Shown here: one piece after another, positions 11,676-23,700 of the stretch
How positions within the stretch are numbered: the first letter of the stretch is position 1
Layout of the letters: each line of letters opens with the position of its first letter
The notes under the pieces: model-generated
Told to the model about the DNA's origin: nothing
The model's database searches: none
What the model saw: only the letters and a program-made list of their open reading frames with translations
Assembly (NCBI GenBank): GCA_950097015.1
Contig: CATNEN010000031.1
Coordinates: 434,001-498,000 of the forward strand
From: Macrostomum hystrix
Taxonomy: Eukaryota; Platyhelminthes; Macrostomidae
Direction of reading: 5' to 3'
Length of the DNA: 64,000 bases
Program-made: the position numbers and the translations under genes

Positions 11676-14600
11676 TTAGATTTTGCCTCGCTTCTTCCTG
11701 TCAGCAAGGCATTTCATGATCGTGGCCATTTGAACCTCGGTGAAGTTGAAAATGCCGATGATAGCGGTCAAATGCTGCAGACCCTGGTCGCGGTCCTTCT
11801 CGGTAAGATAGTGGAACATTGAATCGCGCAGGAATCTGAAGTCGCAGGGTATGCTATAGTGGTGACTAAAGATTAAATAATAATACTGCAGTTATGCTAA
11901 TCTTTTCGCCTGGTGCTAATCAATTTTGCTGCCTCGAGTATGAATTTGTTTTTCAATAAACTTCTCCTTTCTTTAAGTATTGTCTAGGTCAAAGAATTCT
12001 TTGAGTAGTAAAACTTATACCTGAGTTTTGCATCCGCTTCAGTTGCCGGCTGCTCACTTTCTGAGTAGGTCTCCATCAGTTTCAGCGTCTGCCACTTGTG
12101 CAGGTCTTGCTGAGTAAGCTCCAGCTTTTCAACCAATTCATCGATGGACACTTTGTCCGGCTCCTGGACAGCCAGCTTTTCCAGCTGAAAAGTTTGAATT
12201 TCCGCTGATTATAGCCGTTTACGACGTGTTGAGCGAAAAATTGGAAGTTAAAGCTGACACTGGCTCACTAGAAACCTATATACATAAATAATTTGTAAAA
12301 TAAGTTTTACCTCATCCTGCCGCTCAAACTTAGCCGACTCCTGGCCTTTGCGGTACATCTCCAGGTAGTACTGCTGGTGGCGCCGCTCGCGCTCCTCCAT
12401 TTCTTGGCGCAGTCGGGCCACCTCGCGCTCCAGTTCCTCTTCGCGTCTCTTTACTTCGCCATGTAGGGCGGTGAGCGCCTGATAGTCCAGAGTCAGTTGA
12501 TCAATCTCGGCCTGGAGTTCAGCAATGAAGTCCTCCTTGTCTTTGACTGCGGCGCCGATCTCCTCCGCCTTGGCCCGAGCCGCTACTTCGATTTCTTCTT
12601 CGCGGTCCGTGATGGCCTACAGAATCGGTGTAAGTAGAAGAAAAGCTATCGCAATAAGAATCATGTCGTATAAGTTTTTATTCAAAAACTCACCTGATAA
12701 GCTTCCTGCAACAGTCGACGCAGCTCTTTGACCTCGGACTCTTTGCGCTGCAGCGGCGTCAAGTACTGATTCTCGTTGTTGGCCTCCAGGGCGCGATTGG
12801 CCTCCTCCTGCAGCTTCTGCATGCGTCCTCGGCTGGCTGCTGTCTGTTTGATCTCGACCGCACCGCGACTCTCTGAGGAAAATGGGAGTTTCATGTCAAT
12901 GAGCGATCTGGTTTATCATACGTAACTGTCAGCTCTGGGTATCTATTGTACTTTTTCGAAGGAAGCAAGCGATGTGATACACTTTTCAAAATGCCAAAAA
13001 CTTACCTGGCATGGGCGTTGCCTTGGTGACATGCTGTAACTCGGTGCAGTCGGGAGTGCGCTGGGTCACCCGGTGAACTCGGCTGGATGGCGCCCGCAGT
13101 TTGGAGGTGCCTTCCGCTCCCCCGCCATCTGGGAATACTTCGCTCGAGCCGCCCGATTCTGTCTTGCTGAGCTGCGAGGAATTTGACCTGCGGAGCTCAT
13201 CCATCTTCGCGGCTCCGGAGTGAACGCTCTCGGCAGCAGCCACCGAGTGAGAGTCAACGTTAGCTGAGACTGCCGGAGTATCTCCAACTGTCGCCCGTCG
13301 AGGAGTAGCTGGCACAAAGGTTTTTGTCTTGAATGTTTTGCTCGTTGCATCTGCAGCCGAGCCAACTCGTGTCTTCTCGCGGGTTGACACAGACGCAGCT
13401 GCAGCCGCTGCCGCCACAACCACCGGCTTTTCCGCAGTGATCGAGCGCCGTTGGGTAGGCTTGTTTCCTGCCACTGCTTTCTCATCTTCGTCCTTTGTTG
13501 TAGCTGCTAAAGTTTTACGCACTGTTGGCTGCCGCGTCTTTGTCGGGGCTGCAACCGCCTTGGCATCCTTCACTTCCTCCGTTTGCTGCGGTGGCTTAAT
13601 TGAAGGAATAGTTCGAGTGGCTGAGGTGCGACGCACTGGAGTCGTTGCTTTGTGCTCATCGATACCGTGAGTCTCATCTGACTCTGCTTTAGGTGGAGTT
13701 GGAAGTGCTGTTGGTCTTTTACCTATTACCGGTGTCTTCTTTGGCTTGGGAACCGCGGATTGCTCATCTTTTTTATTTTCAGCTTCGGCTTTCGTATGAG
13801 GTCGAGAAGCCGCTTGTTTCGTCTTGGCAGGTGCAGGGATGAGCTTACTTGTCCCAGCCGATGGCGCCTTCTTGGTCTCCATCGTCTTCTTCTTTTTCAT
13901 ATCCTGTGACAGCTTTATCTTCGATTCGGTCGACTCTGCGGTTGTCGATTCCATTGCCTCAGCCTCCTTCGGTGCCTCCTGGCTCTCAGTCGAATCGATG
14001 GTCTCCTGCGCCACGTCTTGCTCATTTTTGTCAACCTGACTAACATCCTCCTCTTTCTTTTCAAGCTTCTCGGTCGACTCATTTGACAGCTCCAATGTTT
14101 CAGCCACCTCTTTACTTTCAGTGTTCTCAACGAGGTACTCTACATGCTCTTCGGCTTGCTCCGTGGCTTGAGGTCCCTCATCTATCTCATCCCTATCTAT
14201 CTCGTTTAAAGCTACTGGATCAACTGAGATCGTAGCCACGACATCCTCCTCTACATTCTCTTCGCGGGCCTGATCACCGTCAGCATTAACATCTTCCTTG
14301 CTGTCTGAGCGCTCGGTCGTTACAGCCGCGCTTGCATCTTCGACTTTCGTCTCAGAGGCTTCCTCTCCTGTGGCTGGCTCCTCTGGCTGGGCCTCCTCTT
14401 TTGGTAGCTGATTGACATCTTTAACATCGTCACGATCAGTGCTTAACGCATCTTCCACCATAGGCTGCAACATTTCCTGCTGCGCCTCAGTCAGCGCTGC
14501 TGCCTCTTCAGCCTGTTCTTTCACCACTTCATGCTCTTCAACTTCCGTCTCAGCAGATACTGCTAGCTCAGCTTCCTGCTCCTGATCCTGCAGCTGCTGC

Positions 14601-14872
14601 TGAGCCGAATCCTCACTGGAAGCTGCATGTTCCGTTGGTTCTGCCTCATCTGCGCAGGATCCATTCGGCAGACTTGGCTTGAGAGCATTCTTCTCGTCCA
14701 CAGCCTTCACCGACTGCAACGATCCGTTGTCCGCATCTGCATCCATGTGTTGACTGCAATGCTGAATGCCCACTGAACAGGTTCTCGCCTCGCTTGCTTT
14801 CGCTGCTGACAATTCTTCTTTCTTCTTTGGCTGGCAATCGCCGTCTGCTGCCGCCGCCGCCTCTAGTGACAT
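11676..14872 (-). CDS. Coiled-coil protein with C-terminal GRIP-like domain (golgin-like)
   Basis: Five exons join in phase: 14872-13006, 12872-12694, 12616-12311, 12184-12021, 11865-11676, giving 901 residues. Donors and acceptors are GT/AG. Residues 1 to about 310 are strongly acidic (Glu/Asp/Ala/Val-rich, e.g. EEDVVATISVD). Residues 310-620 are basic and Ser/Thr/Pro/Lys-rich, typical of a disordered region. Residues about 630-835 form a charged coiled coil (QKLQEEANRALEANNEN, ELEREVARLRQEMEERERR). The last 55 residues (FRFLRDSMFHYLTEKD ... LTAIIGIFNFTEVQ) match the layout of a GRIP domain, which binds Arl1 at the trans-Golgi in golgins; the tyrosine usual in the first helix is Phe here. 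The GRIP call is family knowledge applied by eye. The start was chosen as the first ATG of the long open exon. Confidence 0.75.
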
Positions 14873-17751
14873 TGTATCGGTTGGAGACCGGAGGGGGGCT
14901 GACTTCCTTGCTGGCGGAGTGGGGTGGAGGGGTCGGTCCGAATGGTGCTGGGACTTGACTGTGGAGAGGGTGCTACAGGAGCGAGTTCAGCGGCCCTAGG
15001 GTTGGGCCTGGAGACCGCTGCCCGAGACAGGCCAAGAATGCGGAGAGGGCTGGGCTTCGGTTTAGCTCGTATCGATTTCTAGCCGCCCCACCTCCGTCAT
15101 TGTGGGTCCTCGACTGCGCTGTTGTCTGTAATATCATTTCCAACTATTTCAACTGCAGCCCGAGAGCGTGACTACTCACCCCACTGACCAACTGTCGGGC
15201 TAGCCGCATTGACTCTCAAACCCGATTGCTTCAATGGTAGTCACCCTGCCCCCTCCCAATACTCGTAATAAACTAAAAATTAATTTCAGCAGCTCAATGG
15301 CGGGAGAATGTATCCCTGTTCAAGTTTCCTTATTCCAATTCCACTTTGCTTTTCAGCCTTCCGAGCGGATTCTTGTAATCTAGAATGACTTACTTTTTTA
15401 ATCCCCGCGTATCTGGTGAAGACGCTTAAGAATGAAAAAATTGTCAGTTGACTATTTCTCCGCACCCTGGCTCCACAACTGTAGTCAATGCGCTTCAACT
15501 ATCCAGTTCCACACTGTAGCCAATCGGAAATAAACTGCCAACTTGTCGTTTACTTGCAACTAAAGATTCATTTGCGAGCAGGACAGGGTCGGTATTAACT
15601 AAACGGATTCCGGTTAGTTTATTGGGAATGTTTAGCTAGAAAGCTAACGCCATCCTAAATTTAAGAATTCTTGGAGCTTGTTTCATTTGTCTAAAAATAC
15701 AAAGCCTTTGATTGTTTCATTGTGGGGCCTGACTTTGAAGGGCTGAATATTTACGATTGTCACAAGTCCGCAGAATATTGTGAGGTCCAAATCACATCAA
15801 CACACTGCAAGACGAATTTTTTTAGCAACTGTTCGTGGTGTTCGTGAGGTCGTGGTGTTCTGTGTTCTGTCGAAACAAGCAAAAATACACGTGTGTGCGC
15901 TAATGTCATGCTCGTATTGAGCCCTACCAGTTTTAGAGAGTTTAGTTTGATCTTAGCTCCTATCCCGGCAGCGGAAATTTCAGTCCTTGGAATTTGAAAT
16001 TGGAATTTCTGGACACGCAAGGATTATTGAATTGAATTGAATTGAATTAAATCGTCCCTTGGATTTTAGGAGAAGCTTATTGAATTTATAAATTACGGGA
16101 ACTGGCCATTGCATAGTAAGGCCCAAAGCGGCAAAACTAAAGAACACAAAGGAATTTCTATAACTCAAGTGATAGACTGAGCTAGGCCGTACATAGGGAA
16201 TGTTTCGCTCGAGTCAAATGTGTTAGCTTTAAATCATAAAAAACTTTTGATTCACTGACTCCAGAGAAAGCTTACCTTTACGCTTCATTTGCGTTAATGA
16301 CGATGACGTCGAATAAGATTGTACTACAAGTTGGTTCCGCAAGCCAAGTAGTCTAATTATTGTTGTAATTTTGCTGCAAAAATTCACTCGATCTATAGTG
16401 ACACGAACTCGCTGGGTGGAGGCAAGTGGGAATACTACAACCTGCGTTATGTCTCCCAAAGTAAGGATATATTTTCTTTTCTCTATCCCGAGCCTATCCT
16501 GTCCTCCCGTTCTCTTCCCCTAACTTTATCCCAAGCCACAAAACAAGGGAAATGAAAGCAACGGCCTCTGGCGCTTGAGCACGACTCCCAAATGCATGTG
16601 AGATCACGAGAGTATGAGCACGAATAAAAAAAAAATTTGTGTATTATTTTGATCGATCGAACCCTTAATAGAGAAAGCATTGACACGCCCCTGAGTGCGT
16701 ACTCACAGTTGACTCACATTCCTGAAAGCGTCTCGTGCCTTATAACCGGGTAGTTTATCTGTTTAGTGAGCTTTTTTGATTATCTAGAGTCTCACTCAAG
16801 TACACCATGTTGACTTAATCTCCAGAGACAGACCCGTCTCCTCAACGTATTTCATTTAATTAGATAATCTGCTATGGTGAAAAGTGTTTCCACCAGCTCG
16901 ACAATTGAATGAGGCCGAGTACTTTTAACCATGGGCTATGATGAATTAAACGGCGTTTATTTCTATGAAGTCCGATTGCCCAGTGAGCATTCAACGATTT
17001 AATGGGCTCAGAATGCAGACTTTTTGAGCCATAGACAACAGATTCCATACTTAGAAAAAGCCCATTAAGCGTCCAATAAATAAGCAATCCGATTTTGTGT
17101 CGCGACCCGACTCGGTCGTTTACTGACCGCGTCAATTACATAATTGTCTATGGGTCGAGCCAAGTGGCAATAAAATAACCCGACTTGAAATCGTTGTCTA
17201 TGGCCTAGAACGCTGCTGGACTGCGTTTCTTGGCTGGATGCTTCAGCCAAGCTGTCTATGGCCTAGGGCCGCTGAGGACTGCGTCACATTGGCCGTGGCG
17301 AAAAACTTCTGTAAAGAACATCTCAAGTACATTGTCAAATGAAAAAATTCAAAATTGTGTTACCAGGTTTTGCTAGGTTTGACAGCGCAGTGACTGAAAA
17401 GCTTAGCCAAGTAATTAATTGGCCAATTTTAAATTTCTTTATTTTACACATCGTTTCATGAGAACAAATTGAGATGCGGTAATTGCTGATGCTGCAGCAT
17501 TGCGCGCAAACATTATGTACACTCGCACCCTCTCATTTAATCGCTAGTTCAAGCGAATAGAAAATATTATATCAACTTGTACAGCAATAACCTACTAGTA
17601 GTAGTGTGCGAAAGCATAATATTGCTTTTTAAGCATAATTCTTTATTTTGAAGTCTGGGCTCAGCCTAAAATTTGTATTTACAAAAAAGAAAAAAGAAAA
17701 AGCAATAAGTCAAATACTCGTAAGATGTGATAAAAAGTGTTCAGGGATGTT
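14873..17751. other. Spacer between GRIP-protein 5' end and protocadherin 3' end
   Basis: No exon is supported. It holds the promoter and 5' UTR side of the GRIP-protein gene (GC-rich up to about 15200) and the protocadherin 3' UTR. Small features are a short ATTGA run near 16024-16050 and a locally repeated TGTCTATGGCCTAG motif near 17195-17270. Confidence 0.5.
17642..17647 (-). promoter_or_regulatory. Candidate poly(A) signal of the protocadherin gene
   Basis: AATAAA on the minus strand, about 105 bases past the stop codon at 17752-17754. The position fits a short 3' UTR; no transcript evidence is available. Confidence 0.4.
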
Positions 17752-20700
17752 TCAAACGAAGCTGGCCTCAGTGTACGGACTGAAGGTAGGATAGTGCTGC
17801 TGCTGCTGCTGCTGCTTGGTAGGCGAGGTGAGCGTGCCTGCTTTGTTGCCGTCAACACAGAGGCCGGGCGGAGGATGAACCAGGTCTTCGTTTACGCTAT
17901 CCTGCACAGCTCCGATTGCATGGAGGGTGCCTGACGCCCCGGCGCCTTTGATCTCGTAGTACATGTGCAGGCCGGTATTGTAGTGCTTAGCTCCGCCAGT
18001 GTCGCCGGTCTGTCGGCGGGCCAGCCGGACTGCGGTCGTGTCCAGCGGCTGATAGTCCTGGTGCTGAACGCGATCGGAGTCGACTCCGCTGGCACCGGCT
18101 GCTGGGCAATTGAAAAAGGAGTTAGGGAGATGGTTTAGAAAAAAATTGCATTGGTTGCCATAACGATGAGGTCTACGACAAGTTCTGGAACTGGAAACAA
18201 AACCTAAAAACAAAAGTAAAACAAATCAATCTGCTCAATTGAGACTAGCTTGAATCGGGGAGGTGCAAGAACTCACCGGGACACGGGCTGGTAGTGCAGT
18301 ACCGGGCGTCCCTGCCGCCTGCGGTCCTGTAACCGTACATGCCAGCTGATGTTGTCGGCTTTAGCTGCAGGTTTGTATTATAGGTGCAACAGTCCTCCTG
18401 TAATTTCGGTAACAGTTTGAATAATGCAGGCGGACAATTAATTCGTTGTCTACAAAATCATAATGGATAAATAAGACTGGGATTATAAAATATATGATGA
18501 ACTGATCGGCATTAATGGAAAAGTACCTAAAGTGGCCAACTTCAACGTCGCAATCGCCCAGAGATCAAGGTCCCTAAAATCTCTCTGTCTCGCGGGCTCG
18601 GGGAAGGGGGAAGCCGAGGCCAACGCCAGAGAAGAGGATTTGGGAGATTGGGACTCTATTGGGGATGTTGCAACCTCTTGGCAATCAGATTATCAGCGGC
18701 GGCACTGTCACTGCAGCTTCCAAGCCTCTTCAAGTAGATTGAAGCCCAAACTCCCTTGGCTGAGTCGCAGCTGAGCTCGCGGCTTCATCATATTATTGGA
18801 GGCAGCGATAAAGAGGCGGAAGGATAAATTAGGAGTGAGAGGAAGGCGAAAGGGGATATTGTGGCTGGGCGGAGGAACTTTCTAAAGGAAATCTACGGAA
18901 ACAGGAAAAAAATATCTGCCAATTCTTAAATTTGGCCCCAATTTTTATGTGGCTCCCGTTCTTAATGAGCTCCGCTAGCAGAGCAGAAGGGTCATGTGTT
19001 AATTGGCAATTTACTGCATCCCTATATTCGAGGTAGTTCCCTAACGGTCACCATTGTAATCAAAGTAGTTCTGATTCAAAGCTCTTGAGCATTCTTCTGC
19101 TAATGAAAGTCAATTCGCTTCTAATATAATGATTCCCAATCATCACCTCTCCGTTATTGAAGTCCTTGTAGGCCGGTGGCATGTCGTAGGAGCCGGATAT
19201 CATCTTCACATCCGCATGCTCCGCGTCTGTAATGGATGAGCATTCGAGTAGGCATCGTATGATACAAGCGAGCTGAGTGCGACGGTGAACTACAAAGCAC
19301 TGATGTCAACAGATTTAGGACGCATAAGTAAATTATCAGAGTCATTAGCCAAGCAAAGTGATATTTACTGCCACCCAGTTATAGTTAATGGTAGAAGGTC
19401 AATCCTTCCGCATTGTACTGTGAAGACCCGGAAATTCACATATATGACGTATCACATTGAATATTTGGGCCCAGGTAAGTCGGTGGAATGAGATCAAGGA
19501 TGAGCAAGCAATTTGTTTCTTCTAGCATCAACGAAAGCGCAGCGCTGAAATACTTAGCAGGCTAGCAATAGATTTCATTTGCTAAGCTGAGGTTTCCATT
19601 TCTTCTCAGTCCACTCGCTGACCTAACTGATTGAGCCATGGCTACACAGAGCAGCACTTTACTTCCCGCCCACCGCCAGTTGTCTGAATCCGAGCGGCAC
19701 TAAGGACCCCGAAGGCGCGATAAGCCGGCCGCCCTGAGCCATCTCTCCTCTCCGCGACTCGAGGCCGTGACCGGCAGCAGCGCTCCACGCAATCGCTAAT
19801 GAGAACTGACTCCGCCCTTGTGTGTCCCCCTGCGACCCTCCCTCAGCGCTGTCCGAGTGCAGCTCGAGTCTCACTCTTCGATTCTTGGAAACCTCTTCGG
19901 GGTATATTCTGCCCCCCAACCTTCCTCAGTTCCAGCCCATTTTAGAAAGAGAACAAGAGAAGAGAAGACCGAAGTGGAAACGAAGGGAAAGAAGTTGAAA
20001 AGGGCGGGCAACTCGCAAATTATAGACAGCTCAGCGGCTGTTGAAAATCGATGCAAAATCAGCTATGGAAAAGAAGTGCCCATCACAGGATCCGGCCGCA
20101 ATGGCTGCGATTTATTCTCTCATTCGTCTCCACCCCTCATCGCCCCCGCTGTCCGAGCCTGGTCGAACGATTTCTCTTCTCACTCGGGACTGCATGGGAA
20201 TCCACAGGTGGGATCCGGAAATCGAATAGGATTTCAGTTGTTGTCCAGCGATGGGATTCCCTGCGAATGCTTCCTTTCCCCCCTCTCATCATATTTGGGA
20301 TCAAACAGAAGAAGGGGATGAAAACTGAGGTGGGGGGTGAAATCCCTAAGAGAGATGGATGAAAGGCATTTTTATGTATTCTTGTCTATTTTTTACATTA
20401 TTCTTTGTGTATGAAGCTGGACTCATAAAAACCCCGGATTTAACTTAGCGAAGCACTACAGTTTCTCTTATTTTGAAACTATTTAGGGACTTCAATTTTT
20501 TTATTGTACTGCTTCTAGTAGCCGGTTTTACCAGCAACGCACTACGAGTATTTTGAGTGCATGAAAATGCCTTCGCTGCACTACCTGTCGTTTTTTGACT
20601 GGAGGATATGGTATATTTAAAATATGCAAATATTTAAAATATGGCCGCTTACCTTGACCTGCTGTCATAGCAACCACTGGCTGTCTGCTCTTCTTGGCGT

Positions 20701-23700
20701 AAACAGAGCGCTTACGTACAATCAGACAGACAACTGTCACAGTAGCAATGCCCAGCACCAGGAACATGACGGACAGGCACACTACGACGATCTCGTTGCC
20801 CAGGCCGCCCTTCCCTCCGTTCTGATCGCTGCCATCTCCGCTGCCTCCGCCAGGCGAGGCGCCTGCTTCGCCTCCGCCGCTGGCGCCGCCCTGGTAAGCG
20901 GCGTCACGCCTATCGGCGATGTGCGCCCGATAGACGGCCTCGGCTGAGCAGTTGGGTGGCCGTCCCCGGTCGCAGGCTCGCAGGCGCAGCAGGAAGTCCC
21001 TGGTGTGCTGGCCATGCAGCGCCTTGTTTATAAGCACCAGGCCGGTGCGCCGGTCCACGCTGAACAGGTCGAGCACCTCAGCCCGGTTCAGCAGTTCGTA
21101 CTCAACAATTCGGTTGTCTCCATCATCTGCATCCTCGGCCAGCACCTGGCCGATGCTGTTGCCAGGTTCGCGTTTTGTCACCTGTCGCACATTATTTTAT
21201 ATTAGATTGTGTTAAACATTTTCGCTTTACGCTTTTTTCAATTGCTGTTAAGAAAAAATGGGATATTACCGATACATTCATACCTGAAACACCTCAGGAT
21301 GCTCTGTTGACACTCGAAAAACGGGCCTGTTGTCGTTCTCGTCCTCAACAGTGACGGATACCAGACATGTGCCTGTCAGCGCGCCGTGCCCGGACCTCGG
21401 TTGGTCCTCGGCCAGCACTCTGAATGAATAGTGCGCCTGCCGCTCCCGATCCAGCGGCGCCGATGTTCTAATCTCGCCTGTGCGTCGGTCGACGCTGAAT
21501 GCGCGCCAGTCGGTGTCTCCCCCGCGGTCGTCCAGCCGATAAGCCACCACACCGTTTCCGTTCTCGCGCTCGTCCTCGTCCTGCGCTTCAACCACTCCGA
21601 CAGCGGCACCGGCGGGCCGATTCTCCGACACGCGAAGACGATATTCCGGCTGGCGGCACACTGGCTGCCGATCGTTAGCGTCGATCACGCGGATCGTGAC
21701 TGTCGCGGTGGCGCTCAGGGGCGGCTGTCCGCGGTCAGTAACTAGAACGCGCACTGTGTAGCTGGCCTGCCGCTCTCTATCAAAGATCACGAGCGGCTTG
21801 AGCTGTCCAGTTTCGGCGTTTATTTCGAACAGTCGTTCTGCCTCGGAGTCGCTGGGGTCGAGGGAAAATCTCAGACGACTGTTCTCGCCTTCATCGGCAT
21901 CGCGAAAATGTTCAATCAGCTTGCCGTGCAGCGGACGTCGCTCCGCATCCTCCTCCAACGCCTAGAGCAGGTGTTTTTATGAATCCATCATTAGTTATGA
22001 TAATCGCTACCTTGTTTTAATTTTTCATGTTTAGTAATTTATAGGGCCACCCGAAACTACTTTAGAGCAATGTCAGGCGTTCTGATCTCTTCTCTAAGTG
22101 CATCAAAATATTTGCACTCTAGAGCTCAATTTCTCACTATGTCTTAACAAATTTTAGCCTGGTTGCTAGGATATAAACTAAATTGACCTCCACAGAGTTT
22201 CAAGAGAGAATAGGACCGTCCTTTGTTCAGTTTGAAGTTCACTAAAGTGTTATTAGGCGTCTTTTATTTCAAAGGTAGGAGAAGCCTTATTGTCACCTGG
22301 TTCGTATTATACCTTTGTCATAAGGCGTGGGCGACTAGAACTAAATGAGTGGCAGATTGCGAGCAGCTGTCAGTTCAGTGTCGAATAAAATATGCTTCTA
22401 TTACTAAATCATCAAATTAAAACCTTTGAACCCTCCTAGATTGATATTCAAATGAAGTATCAATAATAACAGTGAATTTGTAAACAAAAAGTACTTCTTT
22501 CCTTATAATTTGCATTTTGAAAGATACGCAAAAAGCAACCTGAAAGAAGCTCACTCACCTGGAAAACGATCGGCCCAGTCACCATTGGCGGCGAGTCGTT
22601 GACGTCCTCGATGTCCACGCAGTACTTGGCGCTGCCCTCGAGCCGTTGCGAGTCCCGGCAGAGAATGCTGAAGCAGGCCTTATTGGAGATCTCGCGATCG
22701 AAGATTCGGTTCGTCACCAGATCGAACACTTTCACCTGCAAGATAATGTACAATTTGCGTAGGATGCCAGGTCACTTTTCTCCTGCGATTCTTCTTAGTA
22801 GTGTTGCATATTTTATGTCAACGTTTCATTTCCTGATCAGACAGGGCGGGGTTTGGCGGTCCTGAGTGTTCAGTGTCCTAATTTTCAGTTCAGACCTCCA
22901 ATTTTGGCAGGTCCCATAGTTTTAGCGAAGCCTACGGGTCAAACAAAAAGTAAAAAAGGGTCAATAGTATAGAGTTGCTTTGCTCAACGCCTAATTAAGG
23001 AAATGGGCCGTCAGTTTCTCCTCTCATCATGCCTCCTCCGCTTCAAGACGCAAATGACCAGAGATAGGCCTCTCATTTTCCAATTGCACCTCTTCTCATT
23101 ACAGATTGCAGACCTATTAGGAGATGACAGGCTTCACGGATCTGGAATGGGTACTAATGGCCCCTGTTCATTGCCGATTGCGATCCGAGATCAGGTTGGC
23201 CCAAAGAGTGGCCTCTCATTTTTGCATTCCCGAGTCTATCATTTTATTCCTTTGTACATACCATCCCATGCTATCGAATCTCATGACGCAACGGGTGTGA
23301 GGATTCAGGCCTGATTAGTTTCCACACCTGGACATGTGCCCTGTCATCTTTATGTTAATCAAATGCGATTCCTGTCTCATAAACCATGAGCAGCTTTGTC
23401 TCAATTGCTGATTAATAGCTCCACATCGGTGTCTGTCAGCATTGGCATGTAGTTAATGAGTTAGGGACCCATGAAAACAGAATGTCTCACACATTCTCTT
23501 TATGCTATCTCCAGTTGGACAGTGCGCTAATTATCCTACGAGCGTAGCAAATAGAAGTTCAACTCCACGACTAAAAACGCAACCTTTTGAGAGCCCACTC
23601 GACAAAAGAATGATTTTCGCAGTCAGTTAAGGTCAGAGAGTCAAAAGCAATGGGAATTGCCTATTTCAAGAATCAAAAAATCCGTTCAGGGGTGCGCTAA

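Noticed and set aside
19818-20321. A 167-codon plus-strand frame
   Set aside because: It is inside a protocadherin intron, antisense, with no domain or splice support.
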